From the NCBI GenBank assembly GCA_036496265.1, contig DASXLL010000347.1, positions 1-18,252 of the forward strand: a stretch of 18,252 nt of DNA, read 5' to 3'. Below the pieces are notes generated by a model, which saw only the letters and a program-made list of their open reading frames with translations, made no database searches and was not told where the DNA came from. Positions 1 to 7,465 of this stretch are shown here, in pieces. The position numbers and the translations under genes are program-made. Position 1 is the first letter of the stretch, and each line of letters begins with the position of its first letter. Source of the stretch: CAYLLN01 sp036496265 (GTDB taxonomy: Bacteria; Planctomycetota; Planctomycetia; Pirellulales; Pirellulaceae).

Positions 1-148
1 TCGCATTTTTCGTGGCTATCTCCCGCTGCGAACCATTCGTCCGCCCAATCATCGCTTCCGAAAAAAGGCCCCGTCGCGATACACTGCGCCATCAGCCATT
101 GCCCATTTTTGGCCCCAAGCCGCCTCAGCTTTCACGGAAGGGACGTCC

Positions 149-2827
149 ATGTCCGTCGCCTCCATCTACCCCCAAGCCCTCCTCGCCGCCGCTCTTATCG
201 CAGCAGTAGCCCCGGCCGCCGACGATCTCAAACCCGGCGACAAGCTCGCCGTCAAAAACGCCACCGCCGAAATCAAATCCGACCCCCGATCCGACAGCGA
301 AACCCTCGAAACGCTCACCCGCGGCAAGCTCATCAAAGTCAAAGCGGTCGAAGGCGACTGGGTCTCCCTCCGCGAACCCCGCCGCGGCTGGATCATCGCC
401 GCCGATCTCGTCCAACCGCAAACGCTCATCGATACGCTCACCACCGAGATTGAGACCAATCCAAATGATGCAGCCGCTCTCGCCTGCCGCGGCTTGGTAC
501 TAGCACAAGTCGAAGATCATGAGAAGGCGATGACCGACCTGAATGCCTCCCTGCAAATCGATCCACAATCCGCACAGGCGCATTACTATCGAGGTACGTT
601 GTACGCCGTCAGAAAGCAATACGACTCAGCGCTTGCTGACTTGAACGAAGCTGTTCGCCTGGACCCTCAGCAAGCGCTCGCACTTATGACGCGCGCGAGT
701 GTCTGGTCCAGGAAAGATGATTCAGATAAGGCAAGTGTTGATGTGAAACGGGCCCTACAGTTGTCACCAACATCGCCGTATGCCCACTTCATTCTCGGTC
801 TGATCCATGCCCAAAAAGGTCAGTACGAAACTGCAATTCTGAGCTTTAACGAAGCGGTCGCAATAGCTCCCGATGATGTCGATTATCGATTCGCTCGCGG
901 ACACGCATACGTTAAGCGTGATAAGTACTACCAGGCAATTGAAGACTTCGACGCGGCAATCGAGCTTGCACCGGACAATGCCGATTTGCATACAGCGCGG
1001 GGAGGTGCCTGGCTTTTCATAAAGGACTTCAACAAGGCGCTGGCCGATTTTGACGAGGCGATTCGTCTAGCTCCGGTGAAAATATCAAATTACCAATTCC
1101 GCGCGTCGATTTGTGAACTTCAGAAAGACTGGTCAGGTGTCATTGCCAACTGCGACGAAATCATCAAGCGGAAGCCCTCGGCCGACGTTCATTTTAAAAG
1201 AGGCAGGGCTTACTTAGAAACCCGCGACTTCGACGCCGCCATTCGCGATGCCACCGCCGCCATTGAATTTGATGGAAGTAATGCCGATTTTTATTATTTG
1301 CGCGGCGGAGCTAAATTTCGTTGCGACCGCCTTGATGATGCAATCGCCGATTTTTCAGACGCGCTGCGCCTGAACCCGAACCACGACGGCGCCTTAGGAG
1401 GGCGCGGAGCATGCTGGGCGGCCAAAGATGAACCGCAGAGGGCCATTGCCGACTTCACAGACGCTCTCAAAATCGATCCCTCCGACGCTCAATTTCTCGC
1501 GATCCGCGCGAGGCTATATTTCAAGCTCGGTGATAACGCAAACGCCATCACCGATGCAGACAAAGCAATCGCTCTCGATTCCGGTAACGCCCAATTGCAT
1601 AACCTTCGCGGCTGTTCTTATTTCAAACAGGGCAACATCGAGCAAGCCATATCCAATTTCAACGAGCAAATCCGTCTCGATCCAAACAACGTAGACGGTT
1701 ACGAAAATCGCGCACGTGTGTGGCTCGAAAAGAAGAATTACGATCAGGCAACTGCCGATTATGCCGAGGCCATCCGTCTGGAACCGCAAAAAGCGTCTTT
1801 ATATGGCCATCGGGGCTACATGTGGTCACAAAAGGGCGAATTCGACAAAGCGCTTGCCGATTTCAACGAAGCCATTCGCCTCGATCCAAACGATGCCCGC
1901 TCCTACAACAGTCGCGGCCGGATTCTTAGTGACAAAGGACAGATTGACGACGCAATTAGCGATTTCAGCGAAGCCATCCGCCTCGCTCCGACACATTCCG
2001 GCGGTTACGAAAATCGCGCTCGGGCGTATTACGCCAAAAAAGAATTCGACAAAGCTGTTACGGACCTAAACGAAGCGCTCCGACTCGACCCGACCTCGAC
2101 TTATTGCTTGTCCCTGCGCGGCGCGGTTTTCCTGCTTGAGCGGAGCTATGACCAGGCGATTGCCGATTTTGACGAGGCGCTGCGGTTAAATCCGAACCAA
2201 CCGTACGTTCTGATGCAGCGGGGAAGTGCAACGCAGGCAAAAGGAGAACTGGCGAAAGTCATCGACGACGTGACTGCGGCGATCCGAATTGGTCCGGCCA
2301 CCGCCCACATGTATTACTGCCGCGGATATACCTTCGAGCAGAAGGGCGATTTAGAGCCGGCTTTGTCGGATCACAACGAAGCCCTCCGGCTGGAACCTCG
2401 CAATGCGACAATCCTCGTTTCGCGTGCCCACCTCTGGCACCGAAAGGGGGACACCGAAAAGTCGCTTGCCGACTGCAATACCGCACTCGACTGTGACCCA
2501 CAATGCGTCAACGCGCTCCTAATGCGGGCGAGAATCGCCTGGACGCGTTCTCAGATGGACAAAGCCGAAGCCGATATCGACGCCGCCCTCCGCATCGATC
2601 CGCATTTCAGCCAGGCGCAAGACATGAAAAAAAGGCTTGTCACCTGGCGATCACAATCCTCCAAAACCGCCGCCGCTACCCAGAAAACCGCGCTCGACAA
2701 CCGCTTCGACGCCCTCGAAAAGCTCGTCGAGGGCATTCAACCAACCACGCCCAGTTCCCCCGAAAAGCAGCCCGGCAGCGATCCCGCTTCCTCAAAATCA
2801 GACGCCGACGGCGAACAAAAGCCGTAA
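149..2827 (+). CDS. Exported SH3-domain / tetratricopeptide-repeat array protein (892 aa)
   Basis: Residues 1-24 form a hydrophobic, Ala-rich signal-peptide-like start. Residues about 27-92 look like a bacterial SH3 domain (GDKLAV...LTRGKLIKV...GDWVSL...GWI). From about residue 98 to 830 runs a nearly continuous array of roughly 20 TPR units of 34 residues with the usual A-ADF-EAIRLDP signature; a low-complexity Pro/Ser/Lys tail closes the protein. TPR arrays are protein-protein interaction scaffolds, and an SH3 domain plus a signal peptide point to the periplasm or cell envelope, but the partner is unknown. The start is supported by a GGAAGGGA Shine-Dalgarno stretch just upstream of ATG 149. 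The repeats are similar at DNA level (for example near 1047, 1857, 1960 and 2163), so the array could expand or shrink by recombination. The first and last roughly 280 bp are very rich in C-ending codons, whereas the repeat core is more mixed. It stands alone, with no operon partner. Confidence 0.9.
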   Translation: MSVASIYPQALLAAALIAAVAPAADDLKPGDKLAVKNATAEIKSDPRSDSETLETLTRGKLIKVKAVEGDWVSLREPRRGWIIAADLVQPQTLIDTLTTEIETNPNDAAALACRGLVLAQVEDHEKAMTDLNASLQIDPQSAQAHYYRGTLYAVRKQYDSALADLNEAVRLDPQQALALMTRASVWSRKDDSDKASVDVKRALQLSPTSPYAHFILGLIHAQKGQYETAILSFNEAVAIAPDDVDYRFARGHAYVKRDKYYQAIEDFDAAIELAPDNADLHTARGGAWLFIKDFNKALADFDEAIRLAPVKISNYQFRASICELQKDWSGVIANCDEIIKRKPSADVHFKRGRAYLETRDFDAAIRDATAAIEFDGSNADFYYLRGGAKFRCDRLDDAIADFSDALRLNPNHDGALGGRGACWAAKDEPQRAIADFTDALKIDPSDAQFLAIRARLYFKLGDNANAITDADKAIALDSGNAQLHNLRGCSYFKQGNIEQAISNFNEQIRLDPNNVDGYENRARVWLEKKNYDQATADYAEAIRLEPQKASLYGHRGYMWSQKGEFDKALADFNEAIRLDPNDARSYNSRGRILSDKGQIDDAISDFSEAIRLAPTHSGGYENRARAYYAKKEFDKAVTDLNEALRLDPTSTYCLSLRGAVFLLERSYDQAIADFDEALRLNPNQPYVLMQRGSATQAKGELAKVIDDVTAAIRIGPATAHMYYCRGYTFEQKGDLEPALSDHNEALRLEPRNATILVSRAHLWHRKGDTEKSLADCNTALDCDPQCVNALLMRARIAWTRSQMDKAEADIDAALRIDPHFSQAQDMKKRLVTWRSQSSKTAAATQKTALDNRFDALEKLVEGIQPTTPSSPEKQPGSDPASSKSDADGEQKP

Positions 2828-2900
2828 AAACCTCGGCTTACTTCCGTCTGCCTTGCCTCACGCTCTCTGTGCCATCTCGTCTCTGTAAAACACATTTCTG

Positions 2901-2927
2901 AAAGCTTCTTTTCTTTGCAAGCTTTTT
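2901..2927 (+). terminator. Terminator-like hairpin after the TPR gene
   Basis: Arms aaagctt (2901-2907) and aagcttt (2919-2925) are perfect complements around an 11-nt loop and run into a short T tract (2923-2927). The hairpin lies about 75 bp past the TPR stop codon. The stem is only 7 bp and AT-rich, so it would be a weak intrinsic terminator. Confidence 0.4.
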
Positions 2928-2933
2928 GGCCTT

Positions 2934-2967
2934 AATCCGTGTTCGTCCGTGTTTCATCTGTGGCTAA
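2934..2967 (+). repeat. Dispersed intergenic repeat (ccgtgttcgtccgtgttt type)
   Basis: The stretch contains the tandem-like core ccgtgttcgtccgtgttt and ends in catctgtggctaa. I recall near-identical intergenic phrases from many planctomycete and related genomes; that recollection cannot be checked here. It does not code for anything visible. Confidence 0.45.
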
Positions 2968-3280
2968 CCCCTCCGCCTTGCTTCCCGTGTTTTTCTGTCC
3001 CCCATCTTTCTGTCGCCCGGCTCCAGTCCATTTCTAGCTACGGCCCTAAGCCCGCCGTGTGTTAAATGGTGTGACGCCAGCTCTCGGTAACGGATCGCCT
3101 ATCCCAAACCCCGTACTCAGCCGCTCCAACTATTTTCAAAATTCCGCTCCCGGCAACAAGAATTTGGTCCGGTTTTTCGTCCGTTTTGCGATCTATCCAT
3201 GGGAGGTACAAACTGCGCTCGTTTAACCCACAGCCGAAGGCGCAGGCCGACAGCCGAAGGCACAGTTTGAATCGCCACGC

Positions 3281-3380
3281 AGCCCACGAGCCTTAAAGCA
3301 GCGCTAAAGTTTAGCGCAGTGTCCGCCACACCCATTTTTCCAAAACCAATAGCCGCAGAGCCTTACAACAATCGCTAAAG
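3281..3380. repeat. Imperfect direct repeat, 70 bp apart, with a perfect palindrome
   Basis: Two related 29-30-bp copies begin at 3281 and 3351; both contain gagcctta and end in cgctaaag. The first copy runs into a perfect palindrome at 3301-3317 (gcgctaaa, one base, tttagcgc). A further copy of the half-site, actttagcgc, lies near 3405-3414, just beyond the end of the minus-strand 397-aa gene. The group could act as a terminator or a protein-binding repeat for that gene. Function is unknown. Confidence 0.4.
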
Positions 3381-3426
3381 CTCTCCGTAATGAAAAAACT
3401 TCAAACTTTAGCGCCGCCAGTCAGCA

Positions 3427-4620
3427 TTATTCCTCGACCATCGGAGCTTCCGGCGGCGGCGGACTGTGCGGATGCAGCCCAATCCATTCTGCCCCCAGAT
3501 CATCGTCATGAAACAGCAGCCACGACCGCTCCGGAACTTCGTGCTCGCTCAGCACCTTCCGAATGATTCCCACCGCCCGCTTCAAATCCGTCAGCCCCAC
3601 ATCGATATATGCATACCGCAGGCCGCTCCCACCACCGATCACTCCGCCCGCATTCGCCGCCACCAATTCCTCATTCAGCGGCCGTTCGAACCTCCCGCGA
3701 AATGCCGCTACATCTACCTGCCCGTTGCCACCAGCATCCAATTTCAAATAACAAAACTGCTCAGAAACTCGCGAATGACACGTCGAAGCGAACGGCTGTC
3801 CGCTGTGCATTGCCTGAAACAACTCGATGTCATGCACCATTGCCGAAACCAGATCCGTCCGGCCCGGATAATCCTCCATTTTCTCCGGCGGATCGAGCGA
3901 AACACTCGCCCAGCCCTCTTCGACCGAAATATCCTGCAACCGTTTGGACGGCAGCCGCTCGAACATCACCTTCACCAGCTGCGCGATCATCACCTGGGCC
4001 TTCGCCAACGGCAGCGTCGGCCCGGCCTCGGGATTATCCGACACGAGACCAATTTCACCGATCCAGTTATCGAGAAACTGCTCGCCAAGCAGTGTTTCCG
4101 TCGCGATGAACGCCGCCTGCCGAGCCTGGTCCTCTTCGAGATCCTCTTGGCCAGGAAAGTCGAAATACAAATCGACCTTGCGGCCCGGCGCGGGGCTCGC
4201 AGCCACCACCGCATCGCTCACATCGACATTCGCACGTCCCTTCACCGTGTCGATCGTCAACTCTGCAGACTCCGGAACGCGATAGCCGTAAAACTCCCAA
4301 TTCGGCAGCTTCGGCGCTCGCTCCAGAATCGTCCGCACCATCGGCCGCAAATACCGTTGGCTCTCCGGCGTAATCACCAAGCGGTAGCCGTCTTTCTGCT
4401 TCACCGCCGGCCCATATTCCCACATCAACCCCGGATGAATCGCCTGCAGCGTCTCTTCCATGAGTTTCGGCAGGTTATATCGCGACTTCGGCTTGAACGC
4501 GTTTTCGATCTTTTCGAGCTTCGCCTGGAATTCTTCCCACCAATGATCGATCGCCGCGATCGTCTCGTTGACATACGCCGCTTCGTCGGGATCGTGCGGA
4601 TCAGCAAACAGCCAGCGCAT
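3427..4620 (-). CDS. Unrecognised 397-aa protein downstream of the sigma factor
   Basis: I do not recognise this family with confidence. The first 40 residues are acidic and helix-like with tryptophans (DHWWEEF). Residues about 45-115 contain a segment of the form HPGL-WEYGP...RLVITPE...L.P.V..ILERAPKLP.WEFYGYR, which loosely resembles a domain seen in DUF695-like or immunity-type hypothetical proteins. The C-terminus has SWLLFHDDDLGAEWIGL and a Pro/Glu tail. There is no signal peptide or membrane segment, so it is probably cytoplasmic. ATG 4620 is preferred over the in-frame TTG at 4653, which adds only 11 residues; neither has a good Shine-Dalgarno site. The gene starts 74 bp after the sigma-factor stop on the same strand, so it is probably in the same transcript. 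It lacks a ZAS-type His/Cys motif and does not look like a classical anti-sigma factor. Confidence 0.75.
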   Translation of the reverse strand: MRWLFADPHDPDEAAYVNETIAAIDHWWEEFQAKLEKIENAFKPKSRYNLPKLMEETLQAIHPGLMWEYGPAVKQKDGYRLVITPESQRYLRPMVRTILERAPKLPNWEFYGYRVPESAELTIDTVKGRANVDVSDAVVAASPAPGRKVDLYFDFPGQEDLEEDQARQAAFIATETLLGEQFLDNWIGEIGLVSDNPEAGPTLPLAKAQVMIAQLVKVMFERLPSKRLQDISVEEGWASVSLDPPEKMEDYPGRTDLVSAMVHDIELFQAMHSGQPFASTCHSRVSEQFCYLKLDAGGNGQVDVAAFRGRFERPLNEELVAANAGGVIGGGSGLRYAYIDVGLTDLKRAVGIIRKVLSEHEVPERSWLLFHDDDLGAEWIGLHPHSPPPPEAPMVEE

Positions 4621-4694
4621 GGCAACAACACAAATGCAGAAGGAGAGATGCAAAACGCAGTCAGCAGAATACCGCGAGACTTCGCGGGCGCGAA

Positions 4695-5273
4695 TTAGGA
4701 GCTCGCGGCGGCGTTCGCAATCGCCCGCATCTTGGCACGGGCCCGACTCAGCGCAGGACCGATGCTGTTTTCGGGCACGCCCGTCTCGCGGCTGATTTCG
4801 TGATAATTCTTGCCTTCCAGATGAAAGAGACGAACGATCTCTGCTTCGTCGCCGTGCAGCTCGCCGAGCAGCCGCTGCACTTCCTCGCGATTGGCCAGAC
4901 GCTCTTCAGCCCCATGAGCATGGTCTTCGACCTGTTCCATGTCGCCATGCTCGGCTTGATTCGGCACGATCCGCCGCTTGAGCAACTCGCGTACGACAAT
5001 GCGGCGGGAGATAACAGTCAAATAGGTTGCCAAGCTGCTTTGCCCCCGGAACCGCCGCAGGACGGCATAGTCGTCGGCCAGAATCGCAATGAAAACCTCC
5101 GACGCCAAATCTTCCAGGTCATGCTGCGACACGGCGATCGACCGCGAAGTCGAGGCATGGCTGACCACATGCACCACCAGGCCCAAAAACCGATCGACAA
5201 AATCTTCCCAAGCATTCGGCTGCCTGGTAAGGCACCGCTGCAAGAGCTGTCGGTCGATGTCGGAGAGCGCCAC
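4695..5273 (-). CDS. ECF-like RNA polymerase sigma factor (192 aa)
   Basis: The protein would direct core RNA polymerase to a specific promoter set. Residues about 23-98 match sigma region 2 (DFVDRFLGLVVHVV...EDLASEVFIAIL...LRRFRGQSSLATYLTVISRR). Residues about 128-186 match region 4, with a helix-turn-helix at about 156-180 (NYHEISRETGVPENSIGPALSRARAKM). Its 192 residues are usual for this class, and the N-terminal start resembles sigma factors common in planctomycetes. It begins with GTG at 5273; upstream on the coding strand is ataggtag, a weak ribosome binding site that lies inside a repeated element. No anti-sigma gene is adjacent; the next gene encodes an unknown 397-aa protein. The stimulus and regulon cannot be read from sequence. 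Confidence 0.88.
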   Translation of the reverse strand: MALSDIDRQLLQRCLTRQPNAWEDFVDRFLGLVVHVVSHASTSRSIAVSQHDLEDLASEVFIAILADDYAVLRRFRGQSSLATYLTVISRRIVVRELLKRRIVPNQAEHGDMEQVEDHAHGAEERLANREEVQRLLGELHGDEAEIVRLFHLEGKNYHEISRETGVPENSIGPALSRARAKMRAIANAAASS

Positions 5274-5276
5274 AAT

Positions 5277-5330
5277 GCTACCTATGAAACACAGGTTACC
5301 TTCGAAACACAGTGCTACCTATGAAACGGC
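5277..5330 (-). repeat. Triple 18-bp repeat at the sigma-factor leader
   Basis: Three imperfect units lie directly against the GTG start: 5277-5294 (gctacctatgaaacacag), 5295-5312 (gttaccttcgaaacacag) and 5314-5330 (gctacctatgaaacggc). Units 1 and 3 share an identical 14-mer. In the coding-strand sense each unit reads gtttc-a-aggta-c, and the unit nearest the start contains the weak Shine-Dalgarno site. The array could be an operator or a translational control element for the sigma gene. Confidence 0.5.
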
Positions 5331-5852
5331 TGAGGCCGCTTCCTCAACACACACACACTACACACCGCGTCATAGCAGACGCCAAGCTGGGGGGAGCCTC
5401 TCCTCTGCCTGAGCTATCTGCCGGTACGAAAAGCGATCGCACCAAAGTCCGCAATTTGTCATATTTTACGTTCGTGCTGGCATCGGGACAAGCGCGAAGT
5501 TTCCAGCGATTGGGCTTCTCTTGTCGGGGGAACCGGAAGCCGGTCGCTCCTGCGAAGCAGTGGTTGCCTCCGGCACGGTTCAATGTCAAACATATTCAAA
5601 ATTGCCTGAAAAGATTGCCCAGCACCTCGATCGCCCGCGTCCTAGAATTACGACGGAGCCACTCAATCTACCGCCGCTTGACACTCCCGAAGCTCAGGGA
5701 TACGATGCCCCAAAACCTAGTCCCAAAGTGGTTCGCTGCCGGTACTTGCCCCCTGTCGCGGCTTGTCGGCGAATCGCCAATTAGACGTGCGAACTAGACA
5801 CTTGTGTCGCGCTCGATAATTAAAATCGAGAGCCCAAAGGAAGAACTCGCCA
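5331..5852. other. Gene-free interval between divergent sigma factor and fdxA
   Basis: No convincing reading frame is present on either strand; frames here lack a recognisable fold and a credible ribosome binding site. The stretch must hold the promoters of the leftward sigma gene and the rightward ferredoxin gene. A short acacacac run lies near 5348-5356. No tRNA or riboswitch pattern was recognised. Confidence 0.5.
5797..5820 (+). promoter_or_regulatory. Palindrome and -10-like box upstream of fdxA
   Basis: A perfect inverted repeat, gacac-tt-gtgtc (5797-5808), sits 6 bp before gataat (5815-5820), a good -10 hexamer. The ferredoxin ATG follows 32 bp later. No good -35 box is seen at the right spacing, and the palindrome would cover the spacer, which is the position expected for an operator or activator site. 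Confidence 0.35.
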
Positions 5853-6131
5853 ATGACTCACGTTGTTGCTCAGGCCTGCTTCGGCTGCAAATACACCGAC
5901 TGCGTCGTCGTCTGCCCGGTCGAATGCTTCTACGAAGGCGAGCAGATGCTCTACATCCACCCGGATGAATGCATCGATTGCGAAGCTTGCGTTCCCGAGT
6001 GCCCGGTCGAGGCCATTTTCCATCAGGACAATGTGCCCGAAGATCAAAAGGCCTTCACCGAGCTCAACGCCGAAATGGCGCCACAGTGCCCAGTGATCAC
6101 CGAAAAGAAAGCGCCGTTGGCCGAACAATAA
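5853..6131 (+). CDS. fdxA: Seven-iron [3Fe-4S][4Fe-4S] ferredoxin, FdxA type
   Basis: This is a small soluble electron carrier. The first cluster motif runs C9-x2-C12-x4-C17-x3-C21-P, and the second C40-x2-C43-x2-C46-x3-C50-P. By comparison with Azotobacter ferredoxin I, C9, C17 and C50 should hold the 3Fe-4S cluster and C21, C40, C43 and C46 the 4Fe-4S cluster; C12 and C25 are the extra cysteines also found there. Family landmarks CKYTDCV-VCPVECFYEG, LYIHPDECIDCEAC-PECP and VPEDQ are all present. At 92 aa it is a little shorter than Azotobacter FdI because the C-terminal extension is missing, which is common in this subfamily. A Shine-Dalgarno-like aaaggaag lies 9-16 bp upstream. It is a single gene; the redox partner is unknown. 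Confidence 0.95.
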   Translation: MTHVVAQACFGCKYTDCVVVCPVECFYEGEQMLYIHPDECIDCEACVPECPVEAIFHQDNVPEDQKAFTELNAEMAPQCPVITEKKAPLAEQ

Positions 6132-6168
6132 ACCAACGAGCAATAACCTGAAGAGCAGTAAGCTATAG

Positions 6169-6203
6169 GGAACGCCCTCTGTGGCGTTCCGAGCGCCGCG
6201 CTC
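6169..6203. terminator. Double hairpin between convergent fdxA and the TraB-type gene
   Basis: The first hairpin has perfect 8-bp arms, ggaacgcc (6169-6176) and ggcgttcc (6183-6190), with a 6-nt loop. A second follows at once: gagcg (6191-6195) and cgctc (6199-6203) with a ccg loop. It lies 37 bp past the fdxA stop and 9 bp before the stop of the opposing gene, fitting a bidirectional terminator. There is no U tract. The first hairpin resembles a GC-rich element I recall as repeated in planctomycete intergenic regions. Confidence 0.5.
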
Positions 6204-6212
6204 GAGACAGTG

Positions 6213-7142
6213 CTACCTTTCTGCCTTCTGGCGCGGCTTCAAATTCCACGCCGTCAGCCACGATTCGCCGGCGCGGTGAAAGCCGTAATCAGCCTCCAAC
6301 CGCTTCTGCATATCGGGCAAATGCCCCGCGCCATAGAACACGGCGATCTTTTTTTTGCCCGCAGCAATCTGCTTATCGAGCACTTCGAAGCACTTCTTAT
6401 TGCGCTCGGTGATGATTGCCGATCCGCCCGGTCCATCCAGCGCCGACATCGCCCCTTCCAGCGACTGAAATTGCTGGGCCATCAGCGTCTTGAGCTTCAT
6501 CGCGCGATCTTTGGCAAATAGCGCCATCAAAATGTCCGCATCGTTCATGCCCCCCGCGCCCGCCGCGCTCTGCGCGATGCCCGTGCCCATCAGCCGCAAG
6601 AACATCTGGATGAAGCTCTCACCGCGATCTTCCATCGACTTGGCAAACTCATCCGGCGACATATCCGCATGCACCAAATTGGCTTTCGTGTAGTCCACGC
6701 ATGCCAGCTGGTGTGATAGCTCCAAAATGCTGCTCATTCCCTCCTGCATGATGCCGATCGGATGCGTGCTCTTCTCTTTGCGGCCACCTTGTGGAATCCG
6801 CGTCCCTTCCGGCGCCACCAGTTCATACAGCACGACGTCATATTTCTCAAACAGCTTGTTCAATTCGTCGTAATACGACCGGTCAGCAATATGCACCGCG
6901 CCAATCAGGTCGATCGAGACGCCGGGCCGCGTTTTGGACGTGAAATGAACCACCGCCGTCTCCATCGCCACCGGACGATCTTCATCATCGCGCCGCACGC
7001 GGATGAATTTTGGCTCCTCCGGCGTTTCCGCCGCCGCGGCATTGACCTGCGCTTTCTCGATCGGCGGCTCCGCTAGTGCGGGTCGCAACATCAAAGCCAC
7101 CAGCAAAGCAAACCACATAGCTAGCAGTCGAAATCGGGCCAT
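6213..7142 (-). CDS. Secreted TraB/GumN (TIKI-like) family protein (309 aa)
   Basis: Residues 1-24 form a signal peptide (MARFRLLAMWFALLVALML...ALA). The mature part carries the marks of the TraB/PrgY/GumN/TIKI superfamily: an N-terminal GxxH (GAVH, 81-84) followed by Y106-E107, a conserved R-N (R247-N248), and a second GxxH (GAGH, 271-274) in FYGAGHLPDMQKRL. In animal TIKI proteins these residues form a metal-dependent protease site; whether the bacterial members are proteases is not settled. The predicted location is the periplasm or an envelope-anchored position. ATG 7142 is preceded by a gaggcg Shine-Dalgarno. The gene is convergent with fdxA and divergent from the barrel gene, so it is probably monocistronic. 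Confidence 0.85.
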   Translation of the reverse strand: MARFRLLAMWFALLVALMLRPALAEPPIEKAQVNAAAAETPEEPKFIRVRRDDEDRPVAMETAVVHFTSKTRPGVSIDLIGAVHIADRSYYDELNKLFEKYDVVLYELVAPEGTRIPQGGRKEKSTHPIGIMQEGMSSILELSHQLACVDYTKANLVHADMSPDEFAKSMEDRGESFIQMFLRLMGTGIAQSAAGAGGMNDADILMALFAKDRAMKLKTLMAQQFQSLEGAMSALDGPGGSAIITERNKKCFEVLDKQIAAGKKKIAVFYGAGHLPDMQKRLEADYGFHRAGESWLTAWNLKPRQKAER

Positions 7143-7373
7143 GAAACGCCTCGGTTTATAGAGCGGCGATCATTACAGAGCGGGCAAGCGAGCCACTCGA
7201 CTGCTTTGCACAGCTCACCGAAACTATACGCGCTGCAAGGCTTTACGACAATCAACGATCGCTGATAGCAATCTGAATACCGCCGTTCCCGACACCATCG
7301 CTTGCGCGGCCGCACATTCGGAATTCCCGGAAGCCCTTTCCTTTCTTACTCAACTTCCGCGAGCGACAGACCC

Positions 7374-7465
7374 GATACTATCGCTAAATGCGGAATAGCA
7401 GTATTTCCGCGGCGATTCGCTCGTGCGCACCGGGTGCACAGCCGGTGAGGCCAGGAATTTCAACT
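7374..7465 (+). promoter_or_regulatory. Possible promoter and structured leader of the barrel-protein gene
   Basis: The hexamer gatact (7374-7379) is a fair -10 box without a clear -35. It would give a leader of about 80 nt holding two hairpins: gcggaa/ttccgc (7390-7395 with 7405-7410) and caccgg/ccggtg (7428-7433 with 7442-7447). The second ends just before the Shine-Dalgarno agga (7453-7456). I see no match to a known riboswitch. The remainder of the 7143-7465 divergent interval shows nothing else. Confidence 0.3.

Larger units (their letters stand above)
2828..3426. other. Gene-free interval of about 600 bp
   Basis: No reading frame here resembles a protein on either strand. The interval holds the hairpin at 2901-2927, the repeat at 2934-2967, two copies of acagccgaaggc near 3232-3262, and the palindrome and 70-bp-spaced repeat described separately. 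It lies between the stop codons of two convergent genes, so no promoter is required in it. Confidence 0.6.

Noticed and set aside
3466..4698. A 410-codon open frame on the plus strand
   Set aside because: It is the antisense shadow of the 397-aa and sigma genes; it is rich in Arg, His and Pro with no fold, and the minus-strand proteins are far more convincing.
7388..7465. A longer start for the barrel protein at ATG 7388
   Set aside because: It would place 26 polar and basic residues before a textbook signal peptide and lacks a ribosome site; ATG 7466 has both.
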